A stretch of 7,371 nt of DNA, from the NCBI GenBank assembly GCA_016234025.1, contig JACQLL010000084.1, forward strand, positions 1 to 7,371, given 5' to 3'. This stretch comes from Candidatus Pacearchaeota archaeon (lineage in GTDB: Archaea > Nanobdellota > Nanobdellia > Pacearchaeales > GW2011-AR1). A program made the position numbers and the translations under genes. A model generated the notes under the pieces. The model was not told the origin of the DNA and ran no database searches. It worked only from the letters and a program-made list of their open reading frames with translations. This document shows, piece by piece, positions 1 to 4,658 of the stretch. Numbering within the stretch: the stretch's first letter is position 1; each line of letters begins with the position of its first letter.

Positions 1-388
1 CTTCAATTCCTTGAAAAGGCAAACTAGCAAAACTAAAACTTATCCCAACTAAACTCAATAATAACGGAAAAATTCCCGTAACACATAATGGACAAACACC
101 GACTGCTAAACCTCCAACAGTTCCCGCACTCGCAGTTCCAACGCCCTTACATTTTTTCCTTTCTTTATGCTTAATATAAACCAAAACAGAATTTACCGCA
201 ACAAAAAATCCAATAGTTAAAGCCAAAATCAAAGAAAAACCGAGCTTCAGCCAGTTAACCGTCGTCGCATAAGCTAATATTAACGGAAGAGTATTATAGA
301 ATCCGCTTATCAAAACATTAGTGACTAAATAAAAAATAAATACTCCAAAAAACCAATAAACATAAGGTTTCCTAAAGACAAAGTTCAT
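1..388 (-). CDS. Polytopic membrane protein with CPLC motif (3' end cut by window edge)
   Basis: An open frame starts at ATG 388-386 and stays open for 129 codons to the window edge, so the C-terminus is missing. The product is very hydrophobic, with segments at about residues 10-30, 50-72 and 87-122. A short basic cytoplasmic-type loop (KHKERKKCK, 73-81) precedes a glycine-rich helix carrying GVCPLC (residues 97-102), followed by G-I-F-P and a further hydrophobic stretch. Similar small archaeal membrane proteins with a G-x-C-P-x-C motif in a Gly-rich helix are familiar but, as far as I know, uncharacterised. The start lies one nucleotide after the cupredoxin stop codon (TAA-A-ATG), so the two are almost certainly co-transcribed. 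This placement and the paired cysteines suggest a metal or thiol role, which is inference only. Confidence 0.8.
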   Translation of the reverse strand, partial: MNFVFRKPYVYWFFGVFIFYLVTNVLISGFYNTLPLILAYATTVNWLKLGFSLILALTIGFFVAVNSVLVYIKHKERKKCKGVGTASAGTVGGLAVGVCPLCVTGIFPLLLSLVGISFSFASLPFQGIE

Positions 389-389
389 T

Positions 390-785
390 TTACTCAACAA
401 TCAGCTTTCCATAGCCCATTCCCATCGAGCAAGCGAAAGTAAACGTCCCTTTTTTTGTCGGTGTAAAGTCAATAGTTTCTTGAGGAGTTCTTGCATATTT
501 TGAAACTCCTAAATCTTTTATTGTGAATGACCTTAAGCATCCTTGAACTTTTTCATCTAATGTTATGCTTACTGGTTGATTCACTTTAACTTTAATTTCA
601 GATGGGTAATAATTATAATTTTTTGTGCTTAAAACAACTTTCTGTGTTTCTTCCTGTAAAGCCCCCCCTTCCTGCGCAACAACATTACCTGTTACAGATG
701 AACCTCCCCGTAAAAAGAAAATTCCTCCAACAATTAGAACTAAAATAATCAGTCCAAAATACAAAGTTGATTTCTTTACTTCCAT
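390..785 (-). CDS. Membrane-anchored cupredoxin-domain protein
   Basis: This 131-residue protein has an N-terminal membrane anchor (residues 7-25) after a short basic start. A low-complexity linker (27-48) is followed by a cupredoxin-like beta domain (about 49-131) facing outside the cell. The domain has the usual Cupredoxin_1 pattern: a YYPSEIKVKVNQPVSI strand pair, GC-x-R-x-F-x-I-x-x-LG (82-93), F-T-P (107-109) and a C-terminal C-S-M-G-M-G loop (119-124). Likely copper ligands are Cys83, Cys119, Met121 and Met123. The Cys/Met set, without a conserved histidine, resembles the copper-binding domains found next to copper ATPases more than classical blue plastocyanins. Its own box A lies 20-29 nt before the ATG. 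It probably binds or delivers copper at the outer face of the membrane. The domain call is strong; the function is inferred. Confidence 0.88.
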   Translation of the reverse strand: MEVKKSTLYFGLIILVLIVGGIFFLRGGSSVTGNVVAQEGGALQEETQKVVLSTKNYNYYPSEIKVKVNQPVSITLDEKVQGCLRSFTIKDLGVSKYARTPQETIDFTPTKKGTFTFACSMGMGYGKLIVE

Positions 786-804
786 CTTGTATGTATGATT
801 GTTC

Positions 805-814
805 TATATTTAAG
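805..814 (-). promoter_or_regulatory. Box A (TATA) promoter of the cupredoxin gene
   Basis: On the minus strand the sequence reads CTTAAATATA after an A-rich BRE-like stretch, 20-29 nt before the ATG at 785. That spacing places transcription initiation at or very near the start codon. Confidence 0.6.
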
Positions 815-850
815 TTTTATCATCAAAAAATCCTTGCTGTTTACTATGGA

Positions 851-879
851 CTAAAGTCCGCAGTTTGTTAGGACTTTAG
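851..879 (-). terminator. 9-bp hairpin spanning the end of the 51-residue gene; possible terminator or processing signal
   Basis: CTAAAGTCC (851-859) and GGACTTTAG (871-879) form a perfect 9-bp inverted repeat with an 11-nt loop. On the minus strand it covers the last codons of the small Cys-rich gene, and the stop codon is the end of the stem. A run of six T follows about 25 nt downstream (minus strand, near 824-829), before the cupredoxin promoter. This would suit termination between the two units, but archaeal termination usually depends on U-tracts alone, so the hairpin's role is uncertain. Confidence 0.4.
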
Positions 880-1006
880 GATGCTCAAAGTTGCATTCAT
901 CCATACACTTAAGTGCATGGTTTTCTGCATCAGCAACTTTGACATAATTCCAAATACAATTAGAAAAATCGTTCCTATTGCATAAACTGTATTTTTTAGT
1001 TTTCAT
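851..1006 (-). CDS. Small Cys-rich protein, translationally coupled to the upstream membrane protein
   Basis: This 51-residue product carries five cysteines (9, 17, 34, 38, 49) and two histidines (30, 42), with a C-x3-C-x3-H cluster at 34-42. There is no signal peptide or membrane segment. The frame is open further upstream to 1075, but I chose the ATG at 1006-1004. It overlaps the stop codon of the preceding gene as ATGA, exactly as in three other gene pairs in this window, whereas the longer form would overlap by 73 bp. The C-x7-C spacing followed by a helix ending in Cys/His faintly recalls the small DUF1059 proteins, but I cannot assert membership. A soluble cytoplasmic metal- or thiol-binding partner of the Met-rich membrane protein is plausible. 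A chance frame cannot be excluded. Confidence 0.55.
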   Translation of the reverse strand: MKTKKYSLCNRNDFSNCIWNYVKVADAENHALKCMDECNFEHPKVLTNCGL

Positions 1007-1686
1007 TGGAACAACAAACTCCTCGGTCCGAAGACCATCAACCACGTCGTCAAACCTGTAAGAATGAAACTCCAAACCATGGTGAAAAACTGGTCTTCCT
1101 TATGTTTTCGTTCTGCACCTTTGGTCTCCTTGAATATCATATAGTTAAGCCCGCTTAAGATTATTGCCCCGATTACAAAAACAATTATTCCTGCGGCTTT
1201 CAGATTATCGTTGAGCATCATCACGGCAGTCATCGCGCCCATCAGCCCGCCCATAAAACCAGCCATAATCCCTTCCATTACGCCCATAACGCCGCAGCAT
1301 TTTCCATTGCTGATTCCGAAAAAAATTCCGACGGCTATACCGAAGACACTCCCGTAAAACATTCCATTCGTAGCTCCAACAAAAAATCCGGGAAGAAATC
1401 CTGAAATCATTCCAATTGTCATGCCAATCATCATGCCGGACATACACGGAAATTCCTTGAACGCTCGAACTTGCCTAACCGCAGGCATAATAATCGCGAT
1501 GCTCAAAACCGCAAAGAAAAGATAAAAACCGTATTTGAGAAAGAAGTCAGGAATATTTTTTAATTTAACAAAGTATAAAACAGCTAGGAAAACGAACGAA
1601 GTCATCAGGGAGATAAAAACCGTTTTCATAAGTTCTCCTTCAACACCCTCGCCGTTCAGCGATTTCCTGAATTCTTTGAAGGTCAT
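1003..1686 (-). CDS. Met/Gly-rich polytopic membrane protein with Cys motifs
   Basis: This 227-residue protein has about six to seven membrane segments, near 21-41, 50-71, 84-104, 106-124, 133-157, 163-184 and 201-219. The central part is strikingly periodic. It opens with CMSGMMIGMTIGM (81-93), then NGMFYGS, then GKCCGVMGVMEGIMAGFMGG (128-147), so that Met, Gly and three Cys (81, 130, 131) line successive turns. One Glu (138) lies inside the hydrophobic region. Close-packed Gly faces explain the glycines; the Met and Cys positions resemble metal-relay surfaces such as those of copper transporters. I know of similar unnamed proteins in archaea and Gram-positive bacteria but no established function. 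The ATG at 1686 has a box A 21-30 nt upstream, which supports it over the internal Met20. A copper or other soft-metal role is inferred from composition and the nearby cupredoxin gene. Confidence 0.85.
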   Translation of the reverse strand: MTFKEFRKSLNGEGVEGELMKTVFISLMTSFVFLAVLYFVKLKNIPDFFLKYGFYLFFAVLSIAIIMPAVRQVRAFKEFPCMSGMMIGMTIGMISGFLPGFFVGATNGMFYGSVFGIAVGIFFGISNGKCCGVMGVMEGIMAGFMGGLMGAMTAVMMLNDNLKAAGIIVFVIGAIILSGLNYMIFKETKGAERKHKEDQFFTMVWSFILTGLTTWLMVFGPRSLLFQ

Positions 1687-1706
1687 ATCTTTTCTAAAAA
1701 ACTAAA

Positions 1707-1716
1707 CTACTTAAAC
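1707..1716 (-). promoter_or_regulatory. Box A promoter of the Met-rich membrane protein gene
   Basis: The minus strand reads GTTTAAGTAG, ending 21 nt before the ATG at 1686. The spacing matches the other box A elements in the window. Confidence 0.5.
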
Positions 1717-1760
1717 GCTTTGGTGAAGCTAGTTTTAATATGTCAAGAATTATTTTTTGC

Positions 1761-1813
1761 GTAACACAAAGCAACCTTCGGTTCTTTGTGCCCGGAAATC
1801 CATCGGATTTGGC
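1761..1813. other. Tandem hairpins in a gene-free stretch; candidate small RNA
   Basis: Two stems follow one another. The first pairs CACAAAG (1765-1771) with CTTTGTG (1784-1790) and continues, past one bulged C, as AACC/GGTT (1773-1776/1780-1783) around a TTC loop: 11 bp in all. The second pairs AAATCC (1796-1801) with GGATTT (1805-1810) around ATC and can be closed by GCC/GGC (1790-1792/1811-1813). On the plus strand a weak TATA-like TTTTAATA (1733-1740) ends about 25 nt before the first stem, the spacing expected for a start site there. No C/D boxes, H/ACA layout or tRNA elements are visible. The rest of 1717-1947 shows no gene. Minus-strand T-runs near 1886-1910 could end the prefoldin transcript. 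Confidence 0.4.
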
Positions 1814-1947
1814 TATTTTTGGTGCTAAAATGTATCAATCACCTACATTTATCTAGTATAATTCCAAGAAAACAGGATGGAAAATAAAAACTTTGTGGAA
1901 AGAAAAAGACGCGGAATGACAACGTGGTTGTTTTGAAGGAAGAATAA

Positions 1948-2331
1948 TCACCCTTTCACCCCTTCAAGCTCGCCCATCATCTTCCCAAACTCTCTCGAAT
2001 ACTCCTCAAGTTTCAGAATAATCCGCATCCTCGTCTCTTTCAATTTGACTATCTGACTCTGAACAATTTTCCTAACCTCTTCAGGGGTTTTCTTTACTAT
2101 AATCCCCGCGCCAACGCCGACAAAAAACTCGTCCTCTTTTCTCTCCGACTTCAGATAAATCCCTTTTCCAAGAGGCGCCAAAATCTCTTTCTCTCTTTCA
2201 TCAAAAAAACTCAAACTCTCTTCAAGCGAAACAAGTTCCGCCAACTGCTCATTGACAAACTCAATATTCTTCTCAAGTTCCTCCGACTGCTCTTTTAATC
2301 CAATTGCCTTGTACAACATTTCTTCATTCAT
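1948..2331 (-). CDS. pfdA: Prefoldin subunit alpha
   Basis: This 127-residue protein is the alpha subunit of prefoldin (GimC), a hexameric cytosolic holdase that hands unfolded proteins to the thermosome. It has the family layout: an N-terminal coiled-coil helix (about 1-48), a central beta-hairpin region containing APLGKGIYLKS (52-62) and the diagnostic VGVGAGIIVKKTPEE (71-85), and a C-terminal coiled-coil helix (about 83-120). Length fits the archaeal family (about 120-150). The frame extends five codons upstream to a TTG at 2346. I chose the ATG at 2331 because a box A lies 21-29 nt before it, the same spacing as in neighbouring units. It appears to be a single-gene transcript. The beta subunit is not in this window. 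Confidence 0.92.
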   Translation of the reverse strand: MNEEMLYKAIGLKEQSEELEKNIEFVNEQLAELVSLEESLSFFDEREKEILAPLGKGIYLKSERKEDEFFVGVGAGIIVKKTPEEVRKIVQSQIVKLKETRMRIILKLEEYSREFGKMMGELEGVKG

Positions 2332-2351
2332 AAAACAAGACAACAAAAAAG

Positions 2352-2360
2352 ATTTTTAAA
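2352..2360 (-). promoter_or_regulatory. Box A promoter of the prefoldin alpha gene
   Basis: The minus strand reads TTTAAAAAT, 21-29 nt before the ATG at 2331. It decides the start codon in favour of that ATG over the upstream TTG. Confidence 0.55.
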
Positions 2361-2385
2361 CCTTGCCATAATATGCTCTGTCGTA

Positions 2386-2718
2386 TTAAACTAAAGAAGA
2401 TTCTCTTTTTCTAGCGCTTATACCAAATTTACCAAAAAAACTTCGTCCTTCTATTTCTTTCTCAATTTTTCTTGAAGTTCTAAAAGTTTTAGCAGCCATT
2501 TTTTCTATTGAGATCTTATCTTTTTTCTTCAAATTTAATTCTCTTGTACGATTCGTAATGTCTGGAATACTTAACAAGAATTTGTTGCCGTCTCTTGCAG
2601 ATTCCATTATGCATAATTTCCCATGATCTCTATATGGCGTCGGACAAAATGTTCTGGACATTCCGGTAATACCATCTTTGACTGTTTTACACTTTGGTAA
2701 ATTTGTTCGTTTTTTCAT
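2386..2718 (-). CDS. Basic protein of unknown function with Cys/His residues
   Basis: I do not recognise this 110-residue protein. It is strongly basic and has no signal peptide or membrane segment, so it is probably cytoplasmic and possibly nucleic-acid binding. The N-terminal third contains Cys10, Cys25, His32 and Cys36, with CPTPYRDHGKLC (25-36) looking like a compact loop that could hold a metal. A middle beta-like stretch (46-53) is followed by a Lys/Arg-rich, probably helical C-terminal half (60-95). The ATG at 2718 has a clear box A 21-29 nt upstream, supporting both the gene and its start. It stands alone between the prefoldin gene (same strand) and the divergent 64-residue gene. Zinc binding is only a guess. 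Confidence 0.72.
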   Translation of the reverse strand: MKKRTNLPKCKTVKDGITGMSRTFCPTPYRDHGKLCIMESARDGNKFLLSIPDITNRTRELNLKKKDKISIEKMAAKTFRTSRKIEKEIEGRSFFGKFGISARKRESSLV

Positions 2719-2738
2719 TATCTACAATCTAAGGTCTT

Positions 2739-2747
2739 CTATATAAA
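2739..2747 (-). promoter_or_regulatory. Box A promoter of the 110-residue basic protein gene
   Basis: The minus strand reads TTTATATAG within a very AT-rich stretch, 21-29 nt before the ATG at 2718. The divergent interval 2719-2895 between this gene and the 64-residue gene holds promoters only; short frames in it close at once. Confidence 0.6.
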
Positions 2748-2861
2748 TATTATTATTAAATTTTAGACCTCTCCATCAACCTTTCACAATAAATTGCTCA
2801 CTCATTTCCCTTTTTCATCACCTGCGTTTGACTTAAAATCTACGACCTATGACAGAGAGCC

Positions 2862-2875
2862 ATAAATATATAAAT
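2862..2875 (+). promoter_or_regulatory. Box A promoter of the 64-residue protein gene
   Basis: ATAAATATATAAAT lies 21-34 nt before the ATG at 2896, a near-ideal archaeal TATA element. A second, weaker match (GACTTAAAATC, 2830-2840) lies further upstream. Confidence 0.65.
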
Positions 2876-2895
2876 CTCATTCCATAATAAATAAT

Positions 2896-3090
2896 ATGCG
2901 AAGACCTTACAATTTTTTTGAAGACCGCTCTCCAATCGAGGAAGCAGTAGTAGAAGAAATTAGAAAATCAAGAGACCGCTCTATAGAGACCGCAGAAACC
3001 ATTGTCAGAAAACATGGACTGGATACAAAAAGAACAGGACGTTATAAGACCTTTGCTTCAATGAAGGATACCTATTTCCCAAACGTCTAA
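2896..3090 (+). CDS. Small charged protein of unknown function
   Basis: This 64-residue product is hydrophilic, rich in Arg, Glu and Lys, with a probable long helix from about residue 12 to 40 and no cysteines, signal or membrane segment. I do not recognise a family. The case for a real gene rests on the strong box A at the standard spacing, an ATG start and an open frame across the whole unit. Its last 33 bp overlap the 3' end of the methyltransferase gene on the other strand, so at least part of its sequence is constrained by that gene. A small regulatory or ribosome/nucleoid-associated protein would fit the composition, but nothing more specific can be said. Confidence 0.6.
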   Translation: MRRPYNFFEDRSPIEEAVVEEIRKSRDRSIETAETIVRKHGLDTKRTGRYKTFASMKDTYFPNV

Positions 3091-3591
3091 CCTCTCCATA
3101 AAAAAATTTTCAGACGCAATAACCTTTTTAACAAGATTCTTCTCTGTCAAAACTCTTTCAATTTTTTTCAAAGTAGTCAAACTTGAAACGACAAGAAGTA
3201 TCTTTCCATCCTTCTTTATGTGCTTTCCAACATTCGACAAAAATCTTACAATTATTTCGTCACCTCTTCTCCCTCCAGAAGTCGCTTTCCTGCTTTCTTC
3301 GTCTTCTCTGTCATCTTCGGGCAAATAAGGGGGATTAAAAATGACAAGTTCAAACTTTCCTTCCACGTCGTCAAACAAATCGCTCTTCAAAACATTCAGA
3401 GCTTTCTTCCTGCAAAAATCAACGCTTTCCTCATCGATGTCAACGCCTAAAACGCTTTCAGCGCCTCCTTCAAAAGCAGCCTCAATCTGAATCCCGCTTC
3501 CGCAACCAACGTCCAAAACTTTTTTCCCTTTCGCGTATTCTTCGACAAATTTCTCCAACAAAAACGAATCTTCTCTCGGTCGGTAAATCAT
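3058..3591 (-). CDS. HemK/Mtq2-related class I SAM-dependent methyltransferase
   Basis: This 177-residue enzyme has a Rossmann-fold methyltransferase core. The N-terminal YRPREDSFLL (3-12) is the typical Mtq2/HemK-related opening. SAM-binding motif I is VLDVGCGSG (25-33), an acidic residue of motif II is in VDID (50-53), and the catalytic NPPY tetrad is at 86-89. ATSGGRRGDE (103-112) matches the substrate-side loop of the archaeal/eukaryotic branch. Family members methylate the glutamine of the GGQ motif in translation termination factors, here probably aRF1, and work with a Trm112-type partner not seen in this window. Length fits the short archaeal form, which lacks the N-terminal domain of bacterial PrmC. 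The start overlaps the previous gene by ATGA, making it the last gene of the RNase J operon. Substrate choice is inferred; some relatives methylate other proteins. Confidence 0.88.
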   Translation of the reverse strand: MIYRPREDSFLLEKFVEEYAKGKKVLDVGCGSGIQIEAAFEGGAESVLGVDIDEESVDFCRKKALNVLKSDLFDDVEGKFELVIFNPPYLPEDDREDEESRKATSGGRRGDEIIVRFLSNVGKHIKKDGKILLVVSSLTTLKKIERVLTEKNLVKKVIASENFFMERLDVWEIGILH

Positions 3592-4304
3592 CTCCCACTC
3601 TCAACAACAAACCGCGTAAAAATAGAAGACACAAGAGGAATAATCAAAATATATTCGATGAGTTCGCCAAAAATTCCTGGAACCCACCCTAACAAAAATA
3701 TAATGACAAACAGCAGAACACTCAATACCAGCGTCGCTAAATATTCTTTCTTCACAATAGAAAAGGAATGCTTAATCGCTCCGATTAACTTCGTCTCATA
3801 AATAACAAGACAGAAATTAGAAAAAGTAAAGAAGATAACTGCTCCGACAAGTTCGGCAAAATATATCAGCAAATACAACGCCCGTGCGGCATTAACTCCG
3901 AAGTTAAGCGACTTGCCGATAAAAAAGGCAAGATAATAAGCTACTTGTCCGACGGCGGCACCGACGGCAACGATAATTAAAATTACCAAAAAATTCCTTA
4001 AGAAAAACTTGTCGGCGTTTGCAACAAAATCTCCCAAATTAGTTTTCCTCTTCAACGAAACTCTGCACATTCCGATTATCCCGGAAAAAGCGTAAGCAAG
4101 CAGGACCAAAAAAATAGCAGAGGAAAAAACAAACCACACTATTATCTTCCAGCTTCCTCCCAAACCGAAATTCACTCTTTCAGAAATCGCCGACAACAAG
4201 CTGACTCCAAGCCAGAGAAAAATCGCAGGAACCATAATGACAGGACTATTGTAAAAATCTTCAAAACCTTCTCTCAACACTTCGACGAATTTACCAGGAT
4301 TCAT
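3588..4304 (-). CDS. Six-helix integral membrane protein of unknown function
   Basis: This 238-residue protein has hydrophobic segments near 21-41, 53-79, 103-128, 141-168, 188-208 and 211-233. Charged loops between helices include RKTNLGDFVANADKF (86-100) and ETKLIGAIKHSFSIVKKEYL (170-189). The latter, a short amphipathic stretch ending in Lys-Lys-Glu-Tyr before a hydrophobic helix, is typical of the loosely related archaeal DUF4013/glycerophosphodiesterase-membrane-domain-like proteins, whose function is not established. No catalytic or transport motif is visible. Both ends overlap neighbours by ATGA (start in the stop of the 118-residue gene, stop in the start of the methyltransferase), so its translation is probably coupled to both. 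It may act with the single-pass protein encoded just before it. Confidence 0.82.
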   Translation of the reverse strand: MNPGKFVEVLREGFEDFYNSPVIMVPAIFLWLGVSLLSAISERVNFGLGGSWKIIVWFVFSSAIFLVLLAYAFSGIIGMCRVSLKRKTNLGDFVANADKFFLRNFLVILIIVAVGAAVGQVAYYLAFFIGKSLNFGVNAARALYLLIYFAELVGAVIFFTFSNFCLVIYETKLIGAIKHSFSIVKKEYLATLVLSVLLFVIIFLLGWVPGIFGELIEYILIIPLVSSIFTRFVVESGR

Positions 4305-4657
4305 TTTACCACAAAATTATAAATTATGAAAGCCAGCGAACTTAGAAAGATAACAACAAGAAAAACAATCACTACCCACAGCAATGCTTTGTTGCTCTTT
4401 TTATTTTCCTTTCCGATTACAGGGAGTTTTTTTATGTCTTCCCTTTTAGGAAGCTCGGGCAGTTTTTTGTCGGGATTTTCTTTTTTTGTATTGTCTTCAG
4501 AATAAACTATATTGCTCGCACCGCTCGATATTTCCTCGCCGGCAGCTCGGACTTCTTCTGCGTTGTATCCTGCATTGATGAAACTCTGCACTGCTTTCTC
4601 GAGAGAAGCGCCTCTTTCTATTGCATTTCTTAAACCGGAAACAATTTCGTTTTCCAT
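4301..4657 (-). CDS. Single-pass membrane protein with UBA/CUE-like N-terminal helical domain
   Basis: This 118-residue protein has three parts. The N-terminal domain (about 1-44) is helical, with repeated GLRNAIERGAS and FINAGYNAEEVRAAG patterns reminiscent of the three-helix UBA/CUE fold. A Pro/Lys/Asp-rich linker (50-90) follows, and then one membrane helix (91-113) ends almost at the C-terminus. This predicts a tail-anchored protein with its soluble domain in the cytoplasm. I know of no assigned function. The ATG at 4657 follows the RNase J stop codon after one nucleotide (TGA-G-ATG), and its own stop overlaps the next start as ATGA. A membrane-side adaptor for RNase J or for the next membrane protein would fit the context, but this is speculation. 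Confidence 0.78.
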   Translation of the reverse strand: MENEIVSGLRNAIERGASLEKAVQSFINAGYNAEEVRAAGEEISSGASNIVYSEDNTKKENPDKKLPELPKREDIKKLPVIGKENKKSNKALLWVVIVFLVVIFLSSLAFIIYNFVVK

Positions 4658-4658
4658 C

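Noticed and set aside
817..828. TGATGA on the minus strand resembling box C of a C/D guide RNA
   Set aside because: No D box (CTGA) or C'/D' pair at suitable spacing follows, and the site is the upstream part of the cupredoxin promoter.
1007..1075. Longer 74-residue version of the small Cys-rich protein
   Set aside because: It would overlap the membrane protein gene by 73 bp; the extra residues are a shadow of that gene, and the ATGA start at 1006 explains the junction better.
2332..2346. TTG start giving a five-residue longer prefoldin alpha
   Set aside because: The ATG at 2331 matches the box A spacing used elsewhere, and known prefoldin alpha N-termini begin near this Met.
2765..3099. 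Short direct repeat ACCTCTCCAT near 2765 and again near 3090
   Set aside because: Only ten bases, one copy inside the methyltransferase coding sequence and with no extended similarity; expected by chance.
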